NCBI GenBank assembly: GCA_021772215.1
Contig: JAJFMK010000167.1
Span: 1-16,813, forward strand
Direction of reading: 5' to 3'
Length of the DNA stretch: 16,813 bases
Source of the DNA: Chlamydiota bacterium
GTDB taxonomy: Bacteria > Chlamydiota > Chlamydiia > Chlamydiales > JAJFMK01
The notes under the pieces are model-generated. The model ran no database searches and had not been told where the DNA came from. It saw only the letters and a list, made by a program, of their open reading frames with translations. The first letter of the stretch is position 1; every line of letters starts with the position of its first letter. A program made the position numbers and the translations under genes. Below, in pieces: positions 7,869 to 15,947 of the stretch.

Positions 7869-7897
7869 TTGATTTTTAATCGAAGAGAGCATAAATT
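7869..7897 (+). promoter_or_regulatory. Candidate promoter for the tRNA-Glu/tRNA-Lys unit
   Basis: TTGATT (7869-7874) and TAAATT (7892-7897) are 17 bases apart, placing transcription start a few bases before tRNA-Glu at 7912. The -10 is imperfect. This would let the tRNA pair, and perhaps rpoD, be transcribed separately from rpsB-tsf-frr. Confidence 0.4.
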
Positions 7898-7911
7898 ATA
7901 CCATATTATCT

Positions 7912-7986
<75 letters not shown>

Positions 7987-8017
7987 AAGTCTTTAAGAGT
8001 GTATCTTAAAGATATAT

Positions 8018-8091
8018 GGGTCCTTAGCTCAGTTGGTTAGAGCACCTCACTTTTAATGAGGGAGTCGAAGGTTCGAGTCCTTCAGGACCCA
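8018..8091 (+). tRNA. tRNA-Lys (anticodon TTT)
   Basis: The acceptor GGGTCCT pairs with AGGACCC, and A8091 is the discriminator. The D-arm is TAGCTCAGTTGGTTAGAGC. Anticodon stem CCTCA/TGAGG encloses CTTTTAA, with TTT at 8052-8054. It lies 31 bases after tRNA-Glu and is probably cotranscribed with it. A T6 run follows at once (8092-8097). Confidence 0.96.
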
Positions 8092-8098
8092 TTTTTTC

Positions 8099-8150
8099 TT
8101 TCTCAATCTTGCCAGAAAGGAAGGCAGCAGCTACACTCATCCAAGAGGAA
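8099..8150 (+). ncRNA. Possible SRP (4.5S-like) RNA element
   Basis: GGAAGGCAGCAGC at 8119-8131 matches the conserved apical part of bacterial SRP RNA (GGAAGGNAGCAGC), which binds Ffh. An outer stem TTTCTC (8099-8104) with GAGGAA (8145-8150) can form. Against it, the bases before GGAA are AAA instead of CC, so the usual closing pairs of the tetraloop are missing, and the arms are short. It lies in the 103-base gap between tRNA-Lys and rpoD. It could instead be a leader hairpin of rpoD or chance. Confidence 0.3.
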
Positions 8151-8194
8151 TTTTCATATTCAGTTCTTGCCGTTGCCGATCAATTTAGGAGATC

Positions 8195-9859
8195 ATGAAC
8201 AAGTCACAGTCTAAGGAGACATTTACAGACCAGCAGCAGCAGAAGGTCGACCAGCTCGTCGCGATAGCGAAAGAGCAGGGTTTTATTACCTATGAGGAGA
8301 TCAATGAGATTCTGCCGATGAATTTCGACTCGGCAGAGCAGATCGACCAGGTACTGATCTTCCTTGGTGGTCTTGATATTCCTATTCTCAACCAGTCTGA
8401 AGTTGACCGCCAAAAAGAGCGTAAGAAAGAGGCTAAAGAGCTTGAAGGGGTATCGAAGAGGATTGAAGGCACTCCCGACGATCCAGTAAGGATGTATCTT
8501 AAAGAGATCGGCTCTGTCCCGCTTCTCACGCGCGAAGAGGAGGTAGAGATCTCCAAGCGTATCGAAAAGGCGCAAAATCAGATCGAGAGGATCATCATGC
8601 GCTTTCGCTATTCGGCGAAAGAGGCAGTTGCCATTGCGCACTACCTGATTCAAAATAAAGAGCGCTTTGACAAGAGTATTGCTGAAAAAGAGATCGAGAA
8701 TAAAAACGACTATCTCAAACTCCTGCCAAAGCTCAATGAGCTTTTGTGTCGGGAGGATCATAGCCTTGAAGAGCTGCTCAAAAAGCTAGTTGATTCTTCC
8801 TTGAAGAAGGCTGAGCTCGTCAAGCTTGAAGAGGAGACTCAGAAGTGCCGCATCCGTATCCAGGCCTATCTCAGACGTCTTCATTTACGCGCCAACATCA
8901 TCGACGACTTTGGCGAGGTTATTTTACGCTCTTACGAGCGCTTCTTAGAGCTCGAAAAGGAGATCAAGGAGCTTGAGCCAAGGGCTGAGAGGAATAAGTT
9001 TGCCAAAGCTAAGATGCTCGCCGCCACCCGTAAGCTCAAAAAACGTGAAATTGCAGCGGGCCGCAGCCTCGATGTCTTTAAAAAAGATGTTCGGATGCTC
9101 CATCGCTGGATGGATAAGAGCCATGAGGCGAAGCGTGAGATGGTCGAGTCCAACTTACGCCTTGTTATCTCCATTGCAAAGAAATATACCAACCGCGGCC
9201 TCTCCTTCCTCGACCTGATCCAAGAGGGGAACATGGGCCTGATGAAGGCTGTCGAGAAGTTCGAATATCGCCGCGGCTATAAGTTCTCCACCTATGCTAC
9301 CTGGTGGATTCGTCAGGCGGTCACCCGTGCCATCGCCGACCAGGCGCGCACGATTCGTATCCCTGTTCATATGATCGAGACTATCAACAAGGTTCTTCGC
9401 GGGGCGAAGAAGCTGATGATGGAGACAGGGCGCGAGCCGACGCCCGAGGAGCTAGCGACCGAGCTTGGGATTACGTCCGAGCGTGTCCGTGAGATCTATA
9501 AGATCGCTCAGCATCCGATCTCACTCCAAGCTGAGGTAGGCGACGGCGGCGAGAGCCAGTTTGGTGACTTTTTAGAAGATACCAGCGCCGACTCACCCGC
9601 CGAGGCGACAGGATATTCGATCCTCAAAGATATGATGAGCGAGGTGCTTGACACCCTCACGGAGCGTGAGAGAAAGGTGTTGATTCAGCGCTTTGGTCTT
9701 CAGGATGGTAAACCGAAAACCTTAGAGGAGGTTGGGATCGAGTTTAAGGTAACGCGTGAGAGGATTCGACAGATCGAGGCGAAGGCGCTGCGTAAGATGC
9801 GCCATCCGACCCGCTCGAAGAAGCTTAAAGCGTTCCTCGATCTTCTTGAACAGGAATAA
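8195..9859 (+). CDS. rpoD: Major RNA polymerase sigma factor (sigma-66 type)
   Basis: This is the primary sigma factor that directs RNA polymerase to housekeeping promoters; it has 554 aa. Region 1.1 spans about 10-70, and region 1.2 has DDPVRMYLKEIGSVPLLTRE (95-114). A long charged non-conserved region fills 130-310. Region 2 covers 315-395, including NLRLVISIAKKYTNRGLSFL and the -10-binding FSTYATWWIRQAV. Region 3 is about 400-460 and region 4 is 487-550, including the helix-turn-helix TLEEVGIEFKVTRERIRQIE (509-528). The size and the long spacer before region 2 fit chlamydial sigma-66. The ATG follows TAGGAG. Three hairpins follow the stop. Confidence 0.97.
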   Translation: MNKSQSKETFTDQQQQKVDQLVAIAKEQGFITYEEINEILPMNFDSAEQIDQVLIFLGGLDIPILNQSEVDRQKERKKEAKELEGVSKRIEGTPDDPVRMYLKEIGSVPLLTREEEVEISKRIEKAQNQIERIIMRFRYSAKEAVAIAHYLIQNKERFDKSIAEKEIENKNDYLKLLPKLNELLCREDHSLEELLKKLVDSSLKKAELVKLEEETQKCRIRIQAYLRRLHLRANIIDDFGEVILRSYERFLELEKEIKELEPRAERNKFAKAKMLAATRKLKKREIAAGRSLDVFKKDVRMLHRWMDKSHEAKREMVESNLRLVISIAKKYTNRGLSFLDLIQEGNMGLMKAVEKFEYRRGYKFSTYATWWIRQAVTRAIADQARTIRIPVHMIETINKVLRGAKKLMMETGREPTPEELATELGITSERVREIYKIAQHPISLQAEVGDGGESQFGDFLEDTSADSPAEATGYSILKDMMSEVLDTLTERERKVLIQRFGLQDGKPKTLEEVGIEFKVTRERIRQIEAKALRKMRHPTRSKKLKAFLDLLEQE

Positions 9860-9863
9860 TTGC

Positions 9864-9881
9864 CCAGGCCTTAAGGCCTGG
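9864..9881 (+). other. Perfect palindrome just after rpoD
   Basis: CCAGGCC, loop TTAA, GGCCTGG: a 7-bp GC-rich perfect stem starting 5 bases after the rpoD stop. It has no T-run, so it is not a classical terminator. It could be an RNA-stabilising 3' hairpin or a DNA-level dyad. Confidence 0.6.
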
Positions 9882-9892
9882 ATGCTTTGCAC

Positions 9893-9920
9893 TCTTTCCA
9901 AAATCCTTTTTTTGGAAAGA
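9893..9920 (+). other. Second hairpin of the rpoD-dinG spacer
   Basis: TCTTTCCAAAA (9893-9903) pairs perfectly over 11 bases with TTTTGGAAAGA (9910-9920) around a 6-base loop. The T-run lies inside the structure, so it is not a standard terminator by itself. Confidence 0.55.
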
Positions 9921-9943
9921 CCCGGTCCTTTAGGGCCGGGTTT
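9921..9943 (+). terminator. Likely transcription terminator after rpoD
   Basis: CCCGGTCC (9921-9928), loop TTTA, GGGCCGGG (9933-9940) forms an 8-bp GC-rich stem with one G-T pair, followed by only TTT. It is strong as a hairpin but has a weak U-tract, so termination may be partial and let some rpoD transcripts continue into dinG. Confidence 0.45.
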
Positions 9944-9958
9944 CCCGACGGAGGAGGG

Positions 9959-11974
9959 ATGAAGCTATCCAATGATGAGCTGACAGGGCTCATCGATGAG
10001 GGCGGCGCCCTCTCGAATGTTCTTCCTCGCTTTGAGGTGAGGGAGGAGCAAAAAAAACTTTTAAATGATATTACAGACGCTTTTAACGACGAGCGCATCG
10101 CCCTATTAGAGGCTGGCACAGGCGTCGGCAAAAGCTTTGCCTATCTACTACCAGCTCTAATATTAAGCCAAAGGCATCAAGAGCGCGTCGTCATCTCCAC
10201 ACATACGATCCATCTCCAAGAGCAGCTGGTGCATAAAGATCTGCCGCTACTGATGCGCGCTCTTGGCTCTCAAGTTAAGGTGACATTAGCGATGGGGCGG
10301 CGAAATTACTACTGCCGTCTGCGTGGCGAAGAGAACGCCTCCGACGCTCTTTCCGCCTGGTCTATGGGCGCTACCAATGGGCGCCGCTCTTCGGTCCCTT
10401 TTCCCATACTCGAATCTGATTGGGATGAGGTGGCGGTCGACCCTGACAGCTGCCTGCACAAGCGCTGCCCCTATTATCAAGAGTGCTTCTTTTTTAACGA
10501 CCGCAGACAGGCTGAAAAATCGCAAATTATTGTCGCCAACCACCATCTCCTGCTCTCCGATCTCGTTGCGAAAAAACGCGGTGATCCCTCGCCGCTGCCC
10601 GATTACAAATTCGTCATCGTCGATGAGGCGCACCATCTTGAAAGGGCTAGCACACAGCTTTTTGCAAGAGAGCTTTCACAAAAGCGTATTTTCAAGCTGC
10701 TCAGCCGCTTGCTTACGGAAGGGACAACGGCTAAGAGGGGTAGGCTCAACCAGATTTTCGACCTCTACAATGACGAAGTTTCTCGGAAAATGGATCTTTT
10801 AGCAACAAAACGTGAGTTTGCTGATACGCTGGCTAGGCTCTTCGTAGCTGTCAATTCTCTTTTGGGTCAGGAGAGTCGGCTTAGGATCAAAGAGCCTCTG
10901 AGACGAGCTGTCGCTTTCCAAGAGGTTCCGGCAAAAGAGGTGCTAGAGGTTGGAGAGAAGCTCTTAAGGATGATCAAGGTCGCCCTAGCAAAGTTAAAAC
11001 CGGTTGATGAGATGAGCCCCAAAGAGGAGTCCTTGCGTTTTGAGACAAATGCGATGGTTCAGCGCATTGGTGAGACGCTCTCTTTAGTTAGCGCACTATT
11101 CTTGCAAGAAAATGATCCAAAACGGGTCGGCTGGTTTGAAAAAGATCCAAAAGATTTGAGGCTGGTTGAAGCGCCTCTGGAGGTAGGGGCGCTTTTAAAA
11201 GAGCATCTCTTTGATCAGATGAGATCAACTGTCCTCCTCAGTGCGACATTAGCGACCCACAGCGGCTTTGGCTATACCAAAGAGAGACTCGGCGTTGACG
11301 GGGAGCCGATCGAGGCGCTCTATAGCTCACCATTTGACTATAAAAATCAGGCGCTCTTCCTCATACCGGAAGATCTTCCAAAACCAGATGATCAGAGGTT
11401 TATGGAAGAGGCAAATAGTGTGATACTCGACGCCATAACGGCAAGCCGTGGCCGCGCTTTCATCCTCTTTACCTCTTATGGCGCCCTAATCAGATCTTAC
11501 GAGGCGCTTAAAGCCAAACTTAAGGGCTATACGCTCTTAAAGCAGGGCGATAGCTCACGGCGCGATCTGATCGATCAATTTAAAAAAGCAAAAAAGCCCA
11601 TACTCTTTGGCACCGACTCCTTTTGGGAGGGTGTCGATATCGCTGGTGAGGCGTTGAGCCTTGTCATTATCCATAAGCTCCCTTTTCCCATGCCATCAGA
11701 GCCTCTGATCGAGGCGCAAGGTGAGCTTTTGGAGCAGGAGGGCAAGAGCGCCTTCTTCAGCTACCATCTTCCCAAGGCGGTGGTGAAGTTTAAGCAGGGC
11801 TTTGGACGGCTGATTCGCCACCAAAAAGATCGCGGCGTTGTGATCTGTCTCGATCAAAGAATTATCTCGAAGGGATATGGGAAGGCTTTTGCCAAATCGC
11901 TACCCCCATGCGAGATAAGGGTGACAAAAAACGGCGAACATCGCAAACACCTAAAAGACTTCTATCGCGTGTAA
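9959..11974 (+). CDS. dinG: DinG/XPD-family ATP-dependent DNA helicase
   Basis: This is a superfamily-2, 5'-3' iron-sulfur helicase that unwinds DNA, R-loops or recombination intermediates. From the ATG at 9959 it is 671 aa. Walker A AGTGVGKS lies at 52-59, and the Fe-S cluster cysteines fit C119, C165, C170 and C176 (SCLHKRCPYYQEC). The DEAH box is at 222-225. The second motor domain carries STVLLSATLATHSGF, TDSFWEGVDIAGEALSLVII, HKLPFPMPSEPLI and the motif VI-type QGFGRLIRHQKDRGVV. The reading frame extends 24 codons further up to 9887, but that part runs through the terminator-like hairpins. The ATG at 9959 has GGAGG just upstream (somewhat close) and is the likely start. No exonuclease domain is present, as in E. 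coli DinG. Confidence 0.92.
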   Translation: MKLSNDELTGLIDEGGALSNVLPRFEVREEQKKLLNDITDAFNDERIALLEAGTGVGKSFAYLLPALILSQRHQERVVISTHTIHLQEQLVHKDLPLLMRALGSQVKVTLAMGRRNYYCRLRGEENASDALSAWSMGATNGRRSSVPFPILESDWDEVAVDPDSCLHKRCPYYQECFFFNDRRQAEKSQIIVANHHLLLSDLVAKKRGDPSPLPDYKFVIVDEAHHLERASTQLFARELSQKRIFKLLSRLLTEGTTAKRGRLNQIFDLYNDEVSRKMDLLATKREFADTLARLFVAVNSLLGQESRLRIKEPLRRAVAFQEVPAKEVLEVGEKLLRMIKVALAKLKPVDEMSPKEESLRFETNAMVQRIGETLSLVSALFLQENDPKRVGWFEKDPKDLRLVEAPLEVGALLKEHLFDQMRSTVLLSATLATHSGFGYTKERLGVDGEPIEALYSSPFDYKNQALFLIPEDLPKPDDQRFMEEANSVILDAITASRGRAFILFTSYGALIRSYEALKAKLKGYTLLKQGDSSRRDLIDQFKKAKKPILFGTDSFWEGVDIAGEALSLVIIHKLPFPMPSEPLIEAQGELLEQEGKSAFFSYHLPKAVVKFKQGFGRLIRHQKDRGVVICLDQRIISKGYGKAFAKSLPPCEIRVTKNGEHRKHLKDFYRV

Positions 11975-12302
11975 CCATTTCCTTCCTTTGTTAAAAAATA
12001 CAGCTATTATGTGAGAAAAAGTTTTCAAATGAGGCTGATGGAGTTGTGTCCAGAATTATGTGCAAATTGACCTGATGTAACATCCAGCTCGGTACCCGCT
12101 TTATTGATCGTTTCTCTGGTATGCCCTACCTCCACATTCAGCAAAAGCATTTTCGTAGCAAAAAAATCAAAAAAAAACTGCAATTTTTTTTGATAAAAAT
12201 AATGTTATCAATTATAAACTTGATATAAAGGAAAAACAGAGTCTCTCTATACAGTGAAAAATAGAGAAATTGAGATTAATATTTACATTTGGAGAATTGC
12301 AA
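11975..12302. other. Spacer between dinG and the dikinase-like gene
   Basis: These 328 bases have no convincing gene. The first half is of mixed composition and holds a 41-codon open frame on the minus strand (12025-12150) with no recognisable product. The second half, from about 12160, is very AT-rich and carries the promoter at 12190-12218 and the ribosome site at 12291-12294. No terminator for dinG is evident. Confidence 0.6.
12190..12218 (+). promoter_or_regulatory. Strong promoter with internal dyad for the dikinase-like gene
   Basis: TTGATA (12190-12195) and TATAAA (12213-12218) are 17 bases apart, each matching 5 of 6 or nearly so. Between them lies the dyad TGATAA-N8-TTATCA (12191-12210), which overlaps the -35 and spacer and could be a repressor site. 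The leader would be about 78 bases before the ATG at 12303. Confidence 0.6.
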
Positions 12303-15300
12303 ATGATGCCTAGAAGATACGCAGAAGTACAACCTATGTTCCCACCAGCTATTTATCCGGCACACTTACATGTTGCTCGACGGCCTCATTACACTGAACT
12401 AAGGCCTACCCCTAGTAGGATAACAGAGCGGCATGTAGAACCGATTAGAGTTCCCCCCGCTATCACTGAATCGGAGAGGATTTCTGGTTTTTGGTGGAGG
12501 ACTGTAGAGTCTGTTTCCTTATCATTATCAGATGAAACAGTAAAGTGGAATTCAGGGGTTGCTGATTATGGTCATAACCAATCTGATATGGTTTATCCTG
12601 AATCAGGAATTAAAGATATCCCCGATATTTCAGGTCAAAGGGGATACCACTTGGGTGGGACAAATGTAAGTGATGATTTGCTCATGTTTGTGTCGACAAA
12701 AAAAGCAGGCTTAAAACCAAACAAAAATTATAGAATTTTGTTTAGAAGTGTATCTTTTGCGACAAACGTACGACCTGGTCAGATTGGGGTAGGGGGAAGC
12801 CCTGGAGAATCAGTTTCAATTAAAGTAGGCGCTTATGGTTTAGAACCAAAAGTGAAACTAGTTAATAATGACTATTCTCTCAATTGGGACATTGGCATAC
12901 AAGCAAATGATGGACCTAATGGTAAACGAATTGGACATTTTGCAAAAGACACAGATACAAATACTGATCGCTATGCGATTAAAACAATACAAACCAATGC
13001 TTCAATAAAAGCTCGAACAGATAGAGATGGAAATCTTTGGGTACTACTCGCAACAGATTCAGGATTTGAGGCACGTTCAGATATTTATTTTATTCATATG
13101 GATTTCGAAATTCAAGAGAGCATTTTTAATTTTTCTTTTCTTGAATCTCCAGAGTCACTTGCCATTGACCCTAGGGATGGTAGAACTCAAATTAATAGCC
13201 AAACAACTTATGAGAGTATGGCGCAACAAGATAGCGTTCCCGGGGCCCCAACTGCACAGACGGTTAAGTTTTTGATGACGGGAGTTCAAAACCCTGAAGA
13301 AGCAAGATTTTATTTTATGAATACTCAAACTCATCAATACCATTTCTATTTTGCTAGAGATGCTCTTGGCTATAACCGGGATGGCCAAGCATTCAATGAT
13401 GAAACCTACTTTTCTGATTCCAGAAATAATTTAGCTGGATCAATTGTCTACTATCCTAATCGTACAAATTCAGATGGAAGCGAGGGGACTTTTACTCTTC
13501 AATTTTTCTTTTCAGATCCTGTGACTGCTCGATTTGTAATTATGGCTTATAAGTCTATTGAAGCACTTATGCCTTTTGCTCAAGGAAGACTTTGCTATGT
13601 TCCTACAAGTGTTACTCATACACAAAAATACAAAGAAGAAGAACAAGAGTATGCAAGAAATAACATCGCTGTTTTAAGCTCTGAGGAATTACTAGGAAAT
13701 GTTCCTTTTGTTCCGCTAAACCCTGGTAAAGCTTATGGGATTTTACGTGTTGTCGAACCAACAGATCCTACACCTTTATCAGTCCGAGACGTTGTTATTT
13801 TTAAATCTGCTCCTAATGATTTATCTCATGTAGCTGCGGTAGTAACAGAGGAACCTCAAACCCCGCTTTCTCATATTAATCTTAAGGCGATACAGAATCG
13901 CACACCAAATGCTTACTGGAAAAATGCGAGCCAACAATCAAGTGTTCAAGATTTAATAGGAAAGCCTGTTTACATCGATATAGGATCGGAAATTGAAATA
14001 AGAGAAGCCACGCTGCAAGAGGTGCAAGAGCACATTGATAGCTTAAGGCCTACAAATTCTCAGATTCCTCAAAGGAACCTTCATACAGAGACTATTCAAA
14101 GTTTGGATAATGTTAGAAATGCTCAATCAAATTCAGTAGGAGCGAAAGCAGCTAATGTGGGTGAATTAAAGCATGCTCTTTCTGAACAAACAGCTAAAGT
14201 TCCGGATGGTTTTGCTGTCCCCTTTTACTTCTATGATACATTCATGAAAGAAAATGGTTTGTATCGCCAAGCAAGGCAAATGATCGAAGAGGAACAGTTT
14301 AGTAGAGACATTTCTTATAGAGACCGTCGTTTAAAGGAATTTCGAAGAAGCATTAAAGCCGCTACAATGCCTTCAGCTTTATCTGAGGCATTAGAACAGT
14401 TTCGTACAAGTTTTCCCGAGGGCACATCTTTACGATGCCGATCAAGCACGAATAATGAAGACCTCGTTGGTTTCAATGGAGCAGGGCTGTATGACTCTTT
14501 CACTCACAGAATCGATGAGGGTCTTTTAGAAAAATCGATCAAGCAAGTTTATGCAAGTCTTTGGAATTTTAGGGCATTTGAAGAGAGAGAGTTTTATCGA
14601 ATCGACCATTTTGTAACTGCTATGGGCGTGCTTGTTCATCCAAACTACGATGATGAGCGTGCAAATGGGGTTGCTGTTACGAAAAATCCATTTGAAAGGT
14701 ATACAGGTTACTACATCAACGTGCAGTTTGGTGAAGCATTAGTAACAAACCCTGATCCCGGGGCAGTACCTGAGCAATTGCTAGTAAGAAAAGTGCGAAT
14801 TAGACCTAATGAGGTTGTTACTGAAGTTTCTTATATTACTCATTCTAGTATCGGAGAAGAGCCTGGACAAAAAGTACTACTTGAAGGCCAGGTAAAGGAG
14901 CTTGCTGATAATTTGGCTGCAGTTCAGGATCATTTTCGGCGAATATACCGAGGAGGGGAGGGGTTCGCCATGGATGTCGAGTTCAAAATCGACATTGATG
15001 GAGAACTAGTGATCAAACAGGCAAGGCCTTGGGTGGAACACACACCCAATACATTAGAACGGGCACCCTCTTCTTTACCAATACCTCCTGTTTCACTGAG
15101 ATCAACGCCTATTCTAGATGTGTCATCTTCTGCACTCGTTGATAGACATGAAATAGTAGGTGAAGCAGGACGAACTCTTTATCCACAAGCTGCTGGTTGG
15201 ATGTTTACGACTAATCTTATTCAGCCAGCTTATCGCTTAACGGTGTACCAAAAAGATAAACTACGTCCTTATGTTGGGAGTTTAGTAGATCGTGTTATTA

Positions 15301-15659
15301 TCCAGTATGATTGCACTATGACCGACAGTTTAGGTTGTGTGCGCATACCGCACAATCGTCCTCCTTTCACACGTAAAGTGTGCCTGAATTCAGGGTCAGC
15401 AGGTCAGACTTTTGGTCACAGGATTTATATTAATAAACCTAGAGATGAAAGAAACCTATCTCAGCTAGCTTTATTATGCCATGAACTTGTTCACTCGATG
15501 CAGTTTGAAACATATCGTAGCCAACTTGATAATTTTGGGTACCACTACTTTAAGGGGTGGTCTAAGGCTGATTTTTCATACCGAAGAAACAGATTAGAAA
15601 AAGAGGCTTTTAAATTGCAAAAACGATTCATTGGGGATCATTCTCTAATGAGCAGATAG
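12303..15659 (+). CDS. Swivel + PPDK_N ATP-grasp + HEXXH zincin fusion protein
   Basis: This protein has 1118 aa from the ATG at 12303. GGAG at 12291-12294 favours this start over an in-frame TTG at 12270. Domains, numbered from the ATG: a Pro-rich N-terminus with no signal peptide; a beta-rich domain (about 60-270) with NVSDDLLMF, SFATN and GVGGSPGESVSIKVGA; a linker domain (about 320-480); and a phosphohistidine-type swivel (about 485-575) with PNDLSHVAAVV and TPLSHINLKA (His524 the likely phospho-acceptor). A PPDK_N ATP-grasp follows (about 600-912) with LRCRSSTNNEDLVGFNGAG, VTKNPF, the DVEF acidic pair D891/E893 and KQARPW. The C-terminal domain has LLCHELVHSMQFE (His1060, Glu1061, His1064), a zinc-peptidase HEXXH, with a downstream Glu in EKEAF as possible third ligand. 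Swivel before ATP-grasp is the glucan, water dikinase order. The substrate is unknown. Confidence 0.85.
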   Translation: MMPRRYAEVQPMFPPAIYPAHLHVARRPHYTELRPTPSRITERHVEPIRVPPAITESERISGFWWRTVESVSLSLSDETVKWNSGVADYGHNQSDMVYPESGIKDIPDISGQRGYHLGGTNVSDDLLMFVSTKKAGLKPNKNYRILFRSVSFATNVRPGQIGVGGSPGESVSIKVGAYGLEPKVKLVNNDYSLNWDIGIQANDGPNGKRIGHFAKDTDTNTDRYAIKTIQTNASIKARTDRDGNLWVLLATDSGFEARSDIYFIHMDFEIQESIFNFSFLESPESLAIDPRDGRTQINSQTTYESMAQQDSVPGAPTAQTVKFLMTGVQNPEEARFYFMNTQTHQYHFYFARDALGYNRDGQAFNDETYFSDSRNNLAGSIVYYPNRTNSDGSEGTFTLQFFFSDPVTARFVIMAYKSIEALMPFAQGRLCYVPTSVTHTQKYKEEEQEYARNNIAVLSSEELLGNVPFVPLNPGKAYGILRVVEPTDPTPLSVRDVVIFKSAPNDLSHVAAVVTEEPQTPLSHINLKAIQNRTPNAYWKNASQQSSVQDLIGKPVYIDIGSEIEIREATLQEVQEHIDSLRPTNSQIPQRNLHTETIQSLDNVRNAQSNSVGAKAANVGELKHALSEQTAKVPDGFAVPFYFYDTFMKENGLYRQARQMIEEEQFSRDISYRDRRLKEFRRSIKAATMPSALSEALEQFRTSFPEGTSLRCRSSTNNEDLVGFNGAGLYDSFTHRIDEGLLEKSIKQVYASLWNFRAFEEREFYRIDHFVTAMGVLVHPNYDDERANGVAVTKNPFERYTGYYINVQFGEALVTNPDPGAVPEQLLVRKVRIRPNEVVTEVSYITHSSIGEEPGQKVLLEGQVKELADNLAAVQDHFRRIYRGGEGFAMDVEFKIDIDGELVIKQARPWVEHTPNTLERAPSSLPIPPVSLRSTPILDVSSSALVDRHEIVGEAGRTLYPQAAGWMFTTNLIQPAYRLTVYQKDKLRPYVGSLVDRVIIQYDCTMTDSLGCVRIPHNRPPFTRKVCLNSGSAGQTFGHRIYINKPRDERNLSQLALLCHELVHSMQFETYRSQLDNFGYHYFKGWSKADFSYRRNRLEKEAFKLQKRFIGDHSLMSR

Positions 15660-15682
15660 GATAATCTGCTCATGCATTTTTT
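15648..15682 (+). terminator. Intrinsic terminator overlapping the stop codon
   Basis: ATGAGCAGAT (15648-15657) pairs perfectly over 10 bases with ATCTGCTCAT (15664-15673) around a 6-base loop. Three bases later comes T6 (15677-15682). The stem's left arm contains the last codons of the fusion gene, and the TAG stop sits at the loop edge. Confidence 0.85.
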
Positions 15683-15947
15683 GAAGATAGGGCATTAATG
15701 GAATGTAGTAACAACTTATCTTGGTGACACTACAATCCCAAAACATGCCATTAGACAAAACAGACCTTTTGCTAAGTTGTTTTTTGTTCCAAAATGTATT
15801 TTTTCGCAGAATTTATTAGAGCTATGAGTGATCATTGTTTCTTCATAGACTCTCTAATAGTGGGCTTGATAAACAAGAGTTCTCACACAATCTGCAGTTA
15901 ACAATGTATGGAGGTGAAAATTGAGGAAAAGGCCCGTATCTAAATAG
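15683..15947. other. Spacer with no gene seen
   Basis: AT-rich sequence with many stops in all frames. No promoter, RNA or repeat is convincing. It leads into the decayed cadherin-like frame and may hold further unrecognisable remnants of that gene. Confidence 0.5.

Noticed and set aside
8204..8761. 185-aa minus-strand frame opposite rpoD
   Set aside because: It is antisense to the conserved rpoD N-terminal region and has no ribosome site.
9887..9958. Upstream extension of dinG by 24 codons to an ATG at 9887
   Set aside because: The extension would run through two hairpins of the rpoD terminator region and lacks a ribosome site; ATG 9959 follows GGAGG.
10323..10802. 159-aa plus-strand frame within dinG
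   Set aside because: It overlaps the Fe-S and DEAH region of dinG in another frame; dinG is plainly the real gene.
12270..12302. TTG start for the fusion gene, 11 codons upstream
   Set aside because: It has no ribosome site, while ATG 12303 has GGAG eight bases upstream.
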